From CAZABG01 sp964460985 (GTDB taxonomy: Bacteria; Chlamydiota; Chlamydiia; Chlamydiales; Parachlamydiaceae), in NCBI GenBank assembly GCA_964460985.1, contig CAYWQX010000004.1, positions 1 through 64,000 of the forward strand: a stretch of DNA of 64,000 nucleotides, in the 5' to 3' direction. The notes below the pieces were generated by a model, which worked only from the letters and a program-made list of their open reading frames with translations, made no database searches and was not told where the DNA came from. The position numbers and the translations under genes were made by a program. This document shows positions 26,662 through 35,960 of this stretch, in pieces. Position 1 is the stretch's first letter. Every line of letters begins with the position of its first letter.

Positions 26662-27728
26662 GGGAAGCTCCTCAAGAAGCTCAGCTTCAGGAATAACCAA
26701 GCTGCAAGACAAGCGAATCCTAACAATAAAAACGGAAAAGCATAACTTATCTTTTCATACTGTGAAGGCAATTCTTGGAGGTTGAAAGACTGTCTAATGG
26801 TGCTGGTTTCAAGTTCATTGATTTGACCTAAAAGGCTTTTAATATCTGCCGGCTTTTCAATCATATAAAATGCCCCGCCGGTCATTTGGGCAATCCTCTT
26901 CATTTCATTTAAATTGGGAAGATACTGTTCTGTATTTAATCTAGGTTCTACGTTTATCACATACACTCTGATCCCTTTAGATTTGGCAAACTGCGCTGCC
27001 TGAAGAAGCTCCATCGACCTTGTCGGATTATCCTGATCAAGGGGATTGGGATCTTGAAGCCCGTCGGTTAGCAGGATAATTCCTTGCCCTTGAATTGTAT
27101 AGGGAGCCTTATCCCCTAACTTTTCGACCTGCTCCTTAAGACTTGCCATAAGGGTCGCGGTTTTAAATATCGCATACCCGATCGCCGTCCCATCCTCATT
27201 TTCACCCTGGATGATATTCAAATTTTTTAGGCTATTTAAAAGAGCCTCATGATCGAGAGTGGGAGGATCTAATATTTGGGCGCTTCTTGCAAAAGCGACG
27301 AGCCCCATCATATCATCCGGTCTTTGCTTGATAAAATCTTGCAGCGCGGCTTTGACAAGTCCAAGTTTACTTTCTACCGATTGGGTGCGCCCGCCTTGAA
27401 CCGCCTCTTTCATTGAGCCCGATTGATCGACCACAAGAAATAGTTGCCTGCCCTCTTTCGGATCTTGAGCTTTGGGATGATCCCACCGCTCTTTTCGCTC
27501 CTTAAAGGTGTGAGGATCAAGAAAGGCGATCGCCGAAAAAATGAGACCTAAATAAAACAATCCCGGTAAATAGGATAAAAATTGTTCCTTTACCCCTTTT
27601 TTGGGAAACAGAGCTAAGGTGGGGGTATGAATGGTTGAGTCTTGATAGCGAGACCTTTTTTTAAGATAAAGAAGAGAGGCTAAAGCAAAGAGAAGAAGGA
27701 GAGCGAGCGTCAAATAATTGATGCTCAC
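26658..27728 (-). CDS. batA: BatA-like von Willebrand A membrane protein
   Basis: A 356-residue protein with N-terminal membrane helices (residues 4-22 and about 55-72), a VWA domain at about 95-300 with the intact MIDAS motif DQSGSM and later TDGLQD, and a C-terminal membrane helix, the standard BatA layout. The reading frame begins with GTG that overlaps the parB stop as GTGA, so expression should be coupled to parB. The VWA face is expected in the periplasm. Confidence 0.85.
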   Translation of the reverse strand: MSINYLTLALLLLFALASLLYLKKRSRYQDSTIHTPTLALFPKKGVKEQFLSYLPGLFYLGLIFSAIAFLDPHTFKERKERWDHPKAQDPKEGRQLFLVVDQSGSMKEAVQGGRTQSVESKLGLVKAALQDFIKQRPDDMMGLVAFARSAQILDPPTLDHEALLNSLKNLNIIQGENEDGTAIGYAIFKTATLMASLKEQVEKLGDKAPYTIQGQGIILLTDGLQDPNPLDQDNPTRSMELLQAAQFAKSKGIRVYVINVEPRLNTEQYLPNLNEMKRIAQMTGGAFYMIEKPADIKSLLGQINELETSTIRQSFNLQELPSQYEKISYAFPFLLLGFACLAAWLFLKLSFLRSFP

Positions 27729-28507
27729 CCGGAGACTCCCATCAGCTCTAAAATACGATCGAGATCATCCAGACTATAAAAATCAAGCGTCAAGCTTCCT
27801 TTCCCGGATACCCTTTCTACAATTTCAGCTTTAACACCAAACCTCTCCTCGATCTTTTTTTCTAACGCATAGATGAAAGGATTTACCTCTTTGACTTTAT
27901 GAAGCTCAGGTTTTTCAAGCTTTTTGGCAGCCTCTTCTGTCGCCCTGACGGAGAGGTTGTTTTTCAAAATCCACTCGTGCAAGATGAGCTGCTTATCGAT
28001 CTCGGTTAAAGAAAGGATCGCTTTAGCGTGCCCCATCGTGATCAAATCATTTTTTAAAGAGGTTTGAATGGCGGGAGGCAGTGTTAAAAGGCGTAGATAG
28101 TTAGCTAAGGTCGATCTTTTTTTCCCGATTCGATCGGCTAGCATCTCCTGGCTTAAGGAGTACTCCTCGACTAGCTTTTTAAGGGCATAGGCAATTTCAA
28201 GGGGGTTTAAATCGACTCGTTGGATATTTTCAATGAGAGCGGCTTCCGCAGATAGCTTCTCGGACGCTTTTTTTACAAATACAGGGATTTGAGTCAAACC
28301 TGCAAGCTTAGAGGCACGAAGACGCCTTTCCCCAGAAACCAGCTCAAATTTTCCTTGGGTGAGCTCTCTTACTGTCGGCGGATGGATTAATCCCACCGAT
28401 TGAATAGATTTGGCCAAATCTTCAAGCTCTTCAAAAGTAAAACTTTTTCTTGGCTGAAAAGGGTTTACTTCAATCAGTTCAGGATCAATTAATAAAATGT
28501 CTTCCAT
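27725..28507 (-). CDS. parB: Chromosome partitioning protein ParB
   Basis: A 260-residue CTP-dependent DNA clamp. N-terminal NPFQPRKSF, the CTP-binding GERRLRASKLAG and ENIQRVDLNPLE motifs, then the parS-binding HTH (SQEMLADRIGKKRSTLANYLRLL) and a C-terminal dimerisation segment. No parA gene lies beside it; in this window it leads the bat genes instead. I did not find a convincing parS site nearby. Confidence 0.93.
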   Translation of the reverse strand: MEDILLIDPELIEVNPFQPRKSFTFEELEDLAKSIQSVGLIHPPTVRELTQGKFELVSGERRLRASKLAGLTQIPVFVKKASEKLSAEAALIENIQRVDLNPLEIAYALKKLVEEYSLSQEMLADRIGKKRSTLANYLRLLTLPPAIQTSLKNDLITMGHAKAILSLTEIDKQLILHEWILKNNLSVRATEEAAKKLEKPELHKVKEVNPFIYALEKKIEERFGVKAEIVERVSGKGSLTLDFYSLDDLDRILELMGVSG

Positions 28508-28644
28508 AAGGAATTAGATATATCATGGAAAAGCGAGTCTAATCAAGCGATCATCAAAGCAACTTCTACCTGTCTAGAAGGAAGAGGAGAGAGATCAGAT
28601 TTTCCGGCCCTTCTTTGAAAGGTTGAAAGATGAAAATGAATCCC

Positions 28645-28672
28645 TTCTTGCGGAAGAATCGATTGGTATAAT
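28645..28672 (+). promoter_or_regulatory. Possible sigma-70 promoter for the YfgM-like gene
   Basis: A perfect -10 hexamer TATAAT at 28667-28672, with a weak -35 candidate TTCTTG 16 bases upstream. The gene start is 33 bases downstream of the -10. The rest of the 197-base gap after parB holds nothing I can name. Confidence 0.45.
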
Positions 28673-28704
28673 AAAGTTATTCTTCAGAATTTTTGGACAA
28701 AGCT

Positions 28705-29427
28705 ATGACAAAAAAGGATATCCCGTTGTCTCTTGATGATTTAGACGAAAACCCCCTTGTCGAATGGGCGAATAAGAATAAATGGAATATAGCCTACGGC
28801 ATCGCCTTCTTTTTTATGGCTGTGTTCTTGCTTTACCGTTTTTTTGCAGGCGCCCAGCTAAAAAACGAAAAAGATTTTTTTGAAGCGGACAATCTTGCTT
28901 CGAAATTATCTGTCGCCGCGGAGGCGGAAAAATCTTTGGTTGAACTCAAACAAATTGTTTCAATCCACCCTGAACTTGAGGCAAAGTATGATGGGGTGAT
29001 GGCCGAAACCTATCTTCTTCTCGACAAACCGGACGATGCAAAGCCTTTAATCGAACGAAACTTAAAAAGAATCGATGAGAGTCCTTACAGTCAAAAATCG
29101 GCAACTATCGCCCTTCTTGTTGGAGAGAACAAACTTCAGGAAGCCAAAGATCAAACCCTTTCTCTAAAAAAAGATCTTGAGAGTTTAAATCCTAATCCCT
29201 TTCCTATTCTCTATCTCTATAACTTTTATAGACTTATAAGCTTAAATAATGCGCTCGGCAACGCAGCCGAAGAAAAAGCCTTAATTAACGAATGGTTTAA
29301 TTTACCTAAAAATGGCGGTAAATATTCAATTACGCCATTTATTTTTGACGCATTTATTAATACGCTTAATTTAGGGGAAGTCTCTTTCTTAAATTATATT
29401 CAAGATAGACAGAACCGGTTGCAGTAA
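28705..29427 (+). CDS. Membrane-anchored TPR-like protein (YfgM type)
   Basis: A 240-residue protein with a charged cytoplasmic N-terminus (NPLVEWANKNKW), one membrane helix (about residues 26-46) and a helical, TPR-like remainder outside the membrane, the plan of YfgM/ancillary SecYEG translocon subunits. C. trachomatis has a hypothetical gene just before topA in the same order, so this is likely its counterpart. I prefer ATG at 28705; the reading frame can also start at a TTG at 28693. Confidence 0.7.
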   Translation: MTKKDIPLSLDDLDENPLVEWANKNKWNIAYGIAFFFMAVFLLYRFFAGAQLKNEKDFFEADNLASKLSVAAEAEKSLVELKQIVSIHPELEAKYDGVMAETYLLLDKPDDAKPLIERNLKRIDESPYSQKSATIALLVGENKLQEAKDQTLSLKKDLESLNPNPFPILYLYNFYRLISLNNALGNAAEEKALINEWFNLPKNGGKYSITPFIFDAFINTLNLGEVSFLNYIQDRQNRLQ

Positions 29428-29768
29428 TTTAAAAACATTTGATATTTAGTGAGTAGCTATAAAAAAGCTCCAATAACCGTGGTATTTTTTAGGGGATTTC
29501 CCCGGGCATCAAGGAGGTGAACCCGCTTATTTGGCTCATAAACCACAAACTTTTGGATTGATTGCCTTTATTTGAAAAAGAGCCTCACCCATGAAAGGTG
29601 AGATGTAAAGAAATAATAGTGGAACCTTAAGCGAGCAACCTTGTTAAGTTGCTTCAGCTTTTTGACCATGGAGGTGTTAAGAAGTTAAAGCTGGCTTTCA
29701 GCTTTATAAGTAATTTGACGGGGAGTTTTACGCTTTAGGCTCTCAAAGCTGCTTCGACATAGAAGCAG
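29428..29768 (+). ncRNA. Hairpin-rich region, possible leader RNA or small RNA
   Basis: About 340 bases with no gene of normal size but at least six stems: GUGGU/ACCAC (29479-83 with 29542-46) closing a junction that holds GGGG/CCCC (29492-95, 29500-03) and CGGG/CCCG (29503-06, 29522-25); CTCACC/GGTGAG (29584-89, 29597-602); GCAAC/GTTGC (29635-39, 29648-52); AAAGCTG/CAGCTTT (29687-93, 29699-705); CTGCTTC/GAAGCAG (29749-55, 29762-68). It runs into a 57-codon frame and a terminator. It does not match tmRNA, RNase P RNA, SRP RNA or a riboswitch I know. Confidence 0.45.
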
Positions 29769-29780
29769 ATGGAGATACCT

Positions 29781-29954
29781 GTGAGACCCAAACTGTCAAC
29801 GATAACTTTTGATCAGGGGCAGGCCGACGTTTCTTTCGAGGAACCGGAACTGCATCTGATTGTTAACAAGGGGTCGATGAATAAAACCATTCCGATTGAA
29901 ATCGGAGATATGGAACCGGTAAAAATTTCCGGTAAAATCACGATCTCTTTTTAA
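29781..29954 (+). CDS. Small protein of unknown function
   Basis: A 57-codon frame starting at GTG with GGAG six bases upstream; an ATG at 29769 in the same frame gives 61 codons. The protein is beta-like and balanced (FDQGQADVSFEEPELHLIV ... GDMEPVKISGKITISF), unlike a random frame, and a strong terminator begins 14 bases after the stop. The last hairpin of the upstream region ends at 29768, next to the ribosome binding site, so translation could be controlled by it. No family recognised. Confidence 0.6.
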   Translation: MRPKLSTITFDQGQADVSFEEPELHLIVNKGSMNKTIPIEIGDMEPVKISGKITISF

Positions 29955-29968
29955 TGTCGCTTATCCAC

Positions 29969-30005
29969 GGGCTGCTAGTCTTTCGCTAGCAGCCCTTCTT
30001 TTTTT
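29969..30005 (+). terminator. Rho-independent terminator
   Basis: A perfect 10-bp stem (GGGCTGCTAG with CTAGCAGCCC), seven-base loop, followed by TTCTTTTTTT. It ends the transcript carrying the small frame. From here to the topA start (220 bases) I see only AT-rich sequence with a TATACT at 30077. Confidence 0.92.
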
Positions 30006-30225
30006 GAAAAGAGGCCCCCATTTACAATTTTTCTTATGATGAAGATTTCAAAAGGGATCTAAAATTTAAAGTATTGTATACTAGTGTTTTAAAGGGGCGC
30101 TCACCCTCCTTGAGATCGATTCGCTTAATATAAAAGACTTCAATTTAATGACTTACCTCTGCTATAAGGATTGGGTTATCTATTTAGGGTGTGAATAAAT
30201 CCCCCCCTTCAGGTACATCGAGGTT

Positions 30226-32835
30226 ATGGTAAAATCGCTCATCATTGTCGAATCGCCGGCGAAAATTAAAACGCTGCAAAAGTTTTTAGGGTCAAACTTT
30301 ATTTTCGAGTCCTCTTTAGGCCATATTCGAGACCTTCCCGAAAAAGAATTCGGCATCGACCTTGAACACGATTTTGAGCCCACCTATGTCACGATGCCTT
30401 CGAAAGAAGAGGTGATTAAACGCTTAAAGAAAGCGGCTAAATCTGTCGATATGGTCTATCTTTCCCCCGACCCTGACCGGGAAGGAGAGGCGATCGCCTG
30501 GCACATCAGCCAGATTCTTCCGCCTGATACGAAATTTAAAAGAATTACATTTAACGCAATTACCAAAGATTCCGTTTTAAAAGCTTTGGATGAGCCGCGT
30601 GAAATAGATACTTCCTTAGTAGACGCCCAACAAGCCCGACGCTTCTTGGACCGTATTGTAGGTTATAAAATTTCGCCTATCCTTAACCGTCGTATTCAAC
30701 GTGGCAAGGAAGGGTTCGTCTCGGCCGGCAGGGTGCAGTCTGTCGCTTTAAAATTAGTCGTTGACCGCGAAAAAGAGATCCAGGCTTTTAAGCCGGTTGA
30801 ATACTGGAATCTCGGCGCCTTTTTTAAAACATTGCAAGAAGAGAAAACCTTTAAAGGGACCCTTTGGTCTGTCGACGGCTTGAAAGTTGAAAAAGAGGCG
30901 GAGGATGGCAAAAAAGTATTCCTCATCCCTAATCAGGCAAAAGCGGAAGAATTATCCAAACGGGTTGAAAAAGAGCCCTACAAAGTTACTAGGGTAGAAA
31001 AGAAAGAAAAGAAAAGAAACGCGCCCGCCCCCTTTATTACATCCACACTGCAGCAAGAAGCCTCTAGATACTACGGATTTTCCTCTTCCAGAACCATGAG
31101 TATTGCCCAGACCCTCTACGAAGGGATCGATTTAGGAAATGATGGAGCGGAAGGTTTGATCACTTACATGAGAACCGACTCTGTAAGGCTCAGCCCTGAA
31201 GCTTTACAAGAAGCGAGGAGCTACATTTCTAAAGTCTACGGACCCGATTACCTGCCAGAGCATGGCAAACAATACGCCGCTCAAAAAAGTGCGCAGGATG
31301 CCCACGAAGCGATACGGCCGACCCATACCGCCCACTCCCCTGATAAAGTAAGATCCTTTTTAACCGCCGATCAATTTAAACTCTACGAACTCATTTTTAA
31401 GCGATTTATCGCCTCGCAGATGAATCCTGCTATCTATGACACGATATCTGCCGATCTTGAAAATGGGCAAAATCTTGTCTTAAGAGCCACCGGGTCCACT
31501 CTCAAATTCCCTGGATTTATGGCTCTTTATGAAGAGAGGCAGGACGAGAAAAATGAAGATGATGAAACTAAAATTCTTCCCGACCTTCAAGAAGGGATGA
31601 CATTGAAGCTGGTCGATCTCATCAAAGAACAAGCTTTTACCCGTCCCCCTCCCCGCTTTACAGAGGCATCGCTTGTCAAAGAGCTCGAAAAGCAAGGCAT
31701 CGGTCGACCTTCGACTTATGCTACCATCATGAGCAAAATCCAAAGCCGGGATTATACAACGAAAGAGCAAGGGCGTCTTAAACCGACCGAACTCGGCTTT
31801 GTCATCGCGGCCCTCCTCGAATCGAGCTTTGGCCTTATTATGAATATCGGTTTTACCGCCGAAATGGAAAACGAGCTTGAAGCGATTGCCGATAACCATA
31901 AAGATTGGAAAGGTCTGTTAAGAGGCTTTTGGAAAGACTTTAAACCTTTGGTTGAGCTGGCTGAAAAAGAGGGCTTTATCCCCAAAATTATGACCGATAG
32001 GATCTGCCCTAAGTGTGGATCCAATCTGCAAAAAATATGGTTTAAGAATAAATATTTCTACGGTTGCTCAAAATACCCCGATTGCGACTTCTCAAGCCCA
32101 GTAGAGGAGCTTGATTTTGATAAATCGCTTTATGCGGAAGATTTTGACTGGGATCAAAAATGTCCCAAATGCTCCTCCCTCATGAAAGTTCGCCATGGTA
32201 AATTCGGCGCATTCTTAGGATGCACGAAATACCCTGAGTGCAAAGGGATTGTCAATATTCCTAAAAAGGGCGAGACCGCCGTTAAGGCAGAAGATCTTCC
32301 GGCATGCCCGGCTATTGATTGCACGGGACATATGACCGCCCGAAAATCCCGTTTTGGCAAAACTTTTTATTCCTGCTCTACATTTCCTGAGTGCGATGTC
32401 ATTGTGAACGACCTGGCTCAACTTGAAGAAAAATACCCTAACCATCCCCGTACAGCTTACGTCAAAAAAGCCAAAAAAGGATTTAAAGGGAAATCGGAAG
32501 AAAAAGAGCTAAAGAAAGCGGCTCCTAAGAAGCCTTCCAAAAAAGCGGCGAAAGAGAAGCCCGTTAAAGAAAAAAAGGAAAAAACTTCCTCTAAAAAACG
32601 AGCCTCCCCTGAAAAAACGCTATCGTCCGAACTCGCAGAGGTTCTTGGCAAAAATCAAATGAGCCGTCAGGAAGCTTTCAAAGGAATTTGGGATTATATC
32701 CGTGCGAATAACCTCCAGAATCCGAAGAAAAAAACCGAAATTCTCCCTGATGAAAAGTTGGCAAAAGTATTCGGAACGAAAGAGCCGGTGGATATGTTTG
32801 CCTTAACTAAAATTCTAGGCTCCCATTTGAGTTGA
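30226..32835 (+). CDS. topA: DNA topoisomerase I with C-terminal SWIB domain
   Basis: An 869-residue type IA topoisomerase. Toprim domain at the N-terminus (VESPAKIKTL; DPDREGEAIAWH), catalytic Tyr314 in YMRTDSVR, then three C4 zinc units (CPKCGS...CSKYPDC, CPKCSS...CTKYPEC and CPAIDC...CSTFPEC), a lysine-rich linker (about 745-800) and a SWIB/MDM2 domain (about 805-869). The SWIB fusion is a chlamydial hallmark; SWIB domains otherwise occur in eukaryotic chromatin remodellers. It relaxes negative supercoils. GAGG precedes the ATG. Confidence 0.97.
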   Translation: MVKSLIIVESPAKIKTLQKFLGSNFIFESSLGHIRDLPEKEFGIDLEHDFEPTYVTMPSKEEVIKRLKKAAKSVDMVYLSPDPDREGEAIAWHISQILPPDTKFKRITFNAITKDSVLKALDEPREIDTSLVDAQQARRFLDRIVGYKISPILNRRIQRGKEGFVSAGRVQSVALKLVVDREKEIQAFKPVEYWNLGAFFKTLQEEKTFKGTLWSVDGLKVEKEAEDGKKVFLIPNQAKAEELSKRVEKEPYKVTRVEKKEKKRNAPAPFITSTLQQEASRYYGFSSSRTMSIAQTLYEGIDLGNDGAEGLITYMRTDSVRLSPEALQEARSYISKVYGPDYLPEHGKQYAAQKSAQDAHEAIRPTHTAHSPDKVRSFLTADQFKLYELIFKRFIASQMNPAIYDTISADLENGQNLVLRATGSTLKFPGFMALYEERQDEKNEDDETKILPDLQEGMTLKLVDLIKEQAFTRPPPRFTEASLVKELEKQGIGRPSTYATIMSKIQSRDYTTKEQGRLKPTELGFVIAALLESSFGLIMNIGFTAEMENELEAIADNHKDWKGLLRGFWKDFKPLVELAEKEGFIPKIMTDRICPKCGSNLQKIWFKNKYFYGCSKYPDCDFSSPVEELDFDKSLYAEDFDWDQKCPKCSSLMKVRHGKFGAFLGCTKYPECKGIVNIPKKGETAVKAEDLPACPAIDCTGHMTARKSRFGKTFYSCSTFPECDVIVNDLAQLEEKYPNHPRTAYVKKAKKGFKGKSEEKELKKAAPKKPSKKAAKEKPVKEKKEKTSSKKRASPEKTLSSELAEVLGKNQMSRQEAFKGIWDYIRANNLQNPKKKTEILPDEKLAKVFGTKEPVDMFALTKILGSHLS

Positions 32836-32840
32836 GATTT

Positions 32841-32866
32841 ACGGGCGAACCTCACGCCCGTCTTTT
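32841..32866 (+). terminator. Rho-independent terminator after topA
   Basis: Seven-bp stem ACGGGCG/CGCCCGT with a seven-base loop, followed by CTTTT, starting five bases after the topA stop. Confidence 0.85.
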
Positions 32867-32924
32867 CGAAATGAGCCTCCTAACTTGCTAATTTTTTCTA
32901 TAAAGTTTAAGGTGTCTTAGCATT

Positions 32925-33956
32925 ATGTATAGATACATTTTGCTATTACTTTGTCCCTTCATTCTTATCGCAAGGACTTCTGAAGTCCTTAGCTTGGGAG
33001 GAGCTTGTGTCGATCTTTTGATCCATGTTCCTGACGAATTTCTTAAAAAACATTCCATCGAAAAGGGGGGAAGCCTCCAAATCGATAAAGAAACCTTCAC
33101 CAAACTAAAGATGGAGGCGGAAGGCTATGAGGTTGAAATCCATCCTGGAGGAAGTTCTTCCAACACGATTAGAGGCCTCTCCAAGCTCGGCCATCAAGTC
33201 TCCTTTCTCGCAAAAGTCGGTCCTGATGAAATCGGCTCGGTTTTTAAAGAATCGCTTTTAAAAAGCCATGTCGATGCGAGAATCCTTCTATCCGATAAAC
33301 CCACCATGCAAGTGATGAGCTTCATCACTCCCGATGGAGAAAGAACGATGCGCTGCTTGCCCGGCGCTGCCAACGATCTTCACGCCTTGGATATTACTGA
33401 AGATCTTTTCGAAGGGGTCAAACATATCCATCTCGAAGGATACTCTCTTTATGATGTTCCTATGGTTGAAAAAGCCATGAAAATGGCCAAAGAGCATGGG
33501 GCGACCATTTCACTGGACCTTTCAAGCTTTGAAATCGTTCGAAAACATAGAGAAACGCTTCTTAGACTTATTGAAAAGTATGTCGATATTGTTTTTTGCA
33601 ATGAATTGGAAGCCAAAGAGCTAATTCATGAAAAGCCTGAACAAGCGGCGATGAAAATTTCCAGTTTAAGAAATATCGCCTGCGTGCCGGTGGGAGAAGA
33701 GGGGGCTTATGTAGCCAAAAAAGGGATCGTGGAACATGTTCCAACCGTCCCTAAAGTGATCGTTGACTCAACCGGCGCGGGCGATCTTTTTGCGTCAGGT
33801 TTCCTGCATGGGTATTTAAAAGGCGTTCCCTTAAATGTAGCTGCTTCCTGGGGGCACTTAACCGGAGGGGCGGTCATTGAAGTGATCGGAGCTGAAATAC
33901 CGGACGAGATGTGGACACGTATTAAGGACGTTATGCAGATAACTGAAAATCAATAG
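32925..33956 (+). CDS. PfkB-family (ribokinase/adenosine kinase-like) sugar kinase with hydrophobic N-terminus
   Basis: A 343-residue kinase. The fold-typical LSLGGACVDLLI, the GGSSSNTIRGL motif and the catalytic/anion-hole motif DSTGAGDLFASGF (aspartate base in GAGD) are intact, so it should phosphorylate a sugar or nucleoside. Before the fold begins there are about 20 residues, YILLLLCPFILIAR, that look like a signal peptide or anchor, odd for an ATP-using cytoplasmic enzyme. No ATG lies closer to the fold. AAGGTG precedes the start. It is the last gene before convergent uvrB. Confidence 0.85.
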   Translation: MYRYILLLLCPFILIARTSEVLSLGGACVDLLIHVPDEFLKKHSIEKGGSLQIDKETFTKLKMEAEGYEVEIHPGGSSSNTIRGLSKLGHQVSFLAKVGPDEIGSVFKESLLKSHVDARILLSDKPTMQVMSFITPDGERTMRCLPGAANDLHALDITEDLFEGVKHIHLEGYSLYDVPMVEKAMKMAKEHGATISLDLSSFEIVRKHRETLLRLIEKYVDIVFCNELEAKELIHEKPEQAAMKISSLRNIACVPVGEEGAYVAKKGIVEHVPTVPKVIVDSTGAGDLFASGFLHGYLKGVPLNVAASWGHLTGGAVIEVIGAEIPDEMWTRIKDVMQITENQ

Positions 33957-33959
33957 TTA

Positions 33960-35960
33960 TTAAGCCTGTCCGCCATAGCGAAGGTCAAGCTCTTGGTATT
34001 GCCGCATCAAGTCTCTAAAATGGGCGGCATCTTCAAAACGCATCTCTTTGGCGGCCTTTTTCATTTCCGCTCGGTAGAAACGAATTTTCTTTTGGATGTC
34101 ATCCTCTGAGATCAAACGCTCCTCTCTTTTACCTTTCTTAGACTTTGATTTGGAGCCCTCTTCCTCTTGCAGCTCCATCAAAAGAGAAATCTCTTTCTTG
34201 ATCGTTTTAGGAACAATGCCGTTTTTCTCGTTATAGGCAATCTGAATGGCCCTTCTTTTCTGGGTCACATCGATTGTTTTTTGGATGGCGGAGGTGAGTT
34301 GATCGGCATACATGATGACACGCCCCTCGGAATTTCTCGCCGCTCTTCCGCACGTTTGAATAAGCGATGTCTCCGACCTTAAAAATCCTTGTTTATCAGC
34401 ATCTAAAATAACCACTAAAGCTACCTCAGGAATATCAAGACCCTCTCTTAGAAGATTAATTCCTACCAATACATCAAAACTCCCCTCTCTTAAATCGCGA
34501 ATAATCTGCATTCTTTCAATGGTATCGATATCGGAGTGCAAATATTTGGCTTTCACGTTGAGCTCGGTTAAATACTTGGTCAGATCCTCCGCAAGACGCT
34601 TGGTTAGGGTCGTGACCAAGACGCGCTGTCCTTTTAAAGTAGTTTGACGAATCTCTTCCAGAGCATTGTCCAGCTGATTTTGAGCGGGCCTGACTTCAAT
34701 CGGAGGATCTAAAAGACCGGTCGGTCTAATCACCTGCTCGATCACCTCGCCGCCGGCCTCCTCAACCTCCCATTTGTCGGGAGTAGCTGAGACATAGACC
34801 ACCTGATTAAAAAGGCGATAGGTCTCTTCAAACTTGAGCGGACGGTTATCATAAGCTGAGGGAAGTCTAAATCCAAAATCAACCAGAGCCTGTTTTCTCG
34901 CTCTATCTCCGTTATACATAGCATGCAGCTGAGGCACTGTCTGATGGGATTCATCGATGATCATCAAAAAATCTTTAGGAAAATAATCAATCAGGCACGG
35001 TGGAGGATCGCCCGGTTTCCTTTGAGAGAAGTGTCTGGAGTAGTTTTCAATCCCTTTGCAAAAACCGACTTCCTTGATCATCTCAAGATCGTAGTTGGTT
35101 CTCTCCCAAATCCTCTGCTTCTCAATATACTTCTCTTCTTTCTCGTAAAATTTGACTCTTTCTTGAAGTTCCGCTTTGATAGTCTCTTGAGCGTGATTTC
35201 TAATCTCTTCGGGAGTGACATAGTGGGAGCTTGGATAAATCACAAGGCTGGCAAGTTTTTGGCGCGTTTTTCCGGTTAAAGGATCGATTTCTGAAATTTG
35301 ATCCACCTCATCGCCAAACATCTCGATCCGATAAGCCAAATCTTCTTCGTAGGCAGGATAGATGTCGATCACATCCCCTCTTACACGGAATGTAGATCTG
35401 TAAAAATCAAAGTCGTTTCTTTTATACTGCATGTCGACAAGATGCATGAGGATTTCGTCCCGTCTTTTCTCTTTGCCGGCTTCAATCTGTAAAACCATCC
35501 CCTTATAGTATTCCGGAGATCCCAAACCATAGATGCAAGAGACAGAGGCTACGATCAGGACATCTTCCCTTTCTAAAAGAGAGCGTGTAGCAGAAAGGCG
35601 CAACTTGTCGATCTGATCGTTGATCGCAAAATCTTTTTCGATATAGGTGTCCGAGCGGGCAATATAGGCTTCAGGCTGATAAAAATCGTAATAGGAGACA
35701 AAATATTCGACGGCATTATGGGGGAAAAATCCTTTAAACTCTTGATAGAGCTGAGCGGCTAAGGTTTTATTGTGTGCAAGAACTAAGGTGGGCCTATTGA
35801 ACTGTTGAACGACATTCGCCATGGTAAAGGTTTTCCCGGAGCCGGTAATCCCAAGTAAAACTTGCGATTTTTTTCCCGCTTCCAAGCCTGAAACCAGCTT
35901 GGATATAGCTTCCGGCTGATCTCCCATCGGTTTAAAGTCTGTTACAAGCTTAAACGGCAT
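33960..35960 (-). CDS. uvrB: Excinuclease ABC subunit B
   Basis: A 666-residue nucleotide excision repair helicase. Walker A LLGITGSGKTFT, the beta-hairpin region YYDFYQPEAYI, DESHQT box II, helicase motifs SATP and LREGLDIPEVALV, QTCGRAARN motif VI, and the C-terminal UVR domain (EMKKAAKEMRFEDAAHFRDLM) that binds UvrC. It loads onto damage with UvrA. Its start lies 11 bases inside trpS; trpS-uvrB adjacency is the same in C. trachomatis. Confidence 0.97.
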   Translation of the reverse strand: MPFKLVTDFKPMGDQPEAISKLVSGLEAGKKSQVLLGITGSGKTFTMANVVQQFNRPTLVLAHNKTLAAQLYQEFKGFFPHNAVEYFVSYYDFYQPEAYIARSDTYIEKDFAINDQIDKLRLSATRSLLEREDVLIVASVSCIYGLGSPEYYKGMVLQIEAGKEKRRDEILMHLVDMQYKRNDFDFYRSTFRVRGDVIDIYPAYEEDLAYRIEMFGDEVDQISEIDPLTGKTRQKLASLVIYPSSHYVTPEEIRNHAQETIKAELQERVKFYEKEEKYIEKQRIWERTNYDLEMIKEVGFCKGIENYSRHFSQRKPGDPPPCLIDYFPKDFLMIIDESHQTVPQLHAMYNGDRARKQALVDFGFRLPSAYDNRPLKFEETYRLFNQVVYVSATPDKWEVEEAGGEVIEQVIRPTGLLDPPIEVRPAQNQLDNALEEIRQTTLKGQRVLVTTLTKRLAEDLTKYLTELNVKAKYLHSDIDTIERMQIIRDLREGSFDVLVGINLLREGLDIPEVALVVILDADKQGFLRSETSLIQTCGRAARNSEGRVIMYADQLTSAIQKTIDVTQKRRAIQIAYNEKNGIVPKTIKKEISLLMELQEEEGSKSKSKKGKREERLISEDDIQKKIRFYRAEMKKAAKEMRFEDAAHFRDLMRQYQELDLRYGGQA

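Noticed and set aside
29428..29768. tmRNA, RNase P RNA or SRP RNA
   Set aside because: No tRNA-like ends, no CCA, no GAGGAAAGUCC or GGAAGCAGC-type conserved elements were found.
31480..32024. Long minus-strand open frames within topA
   Set aside because: They run opposite to a clearly conserved gene, have no ribosome binding sites and encode no recognisable protein.
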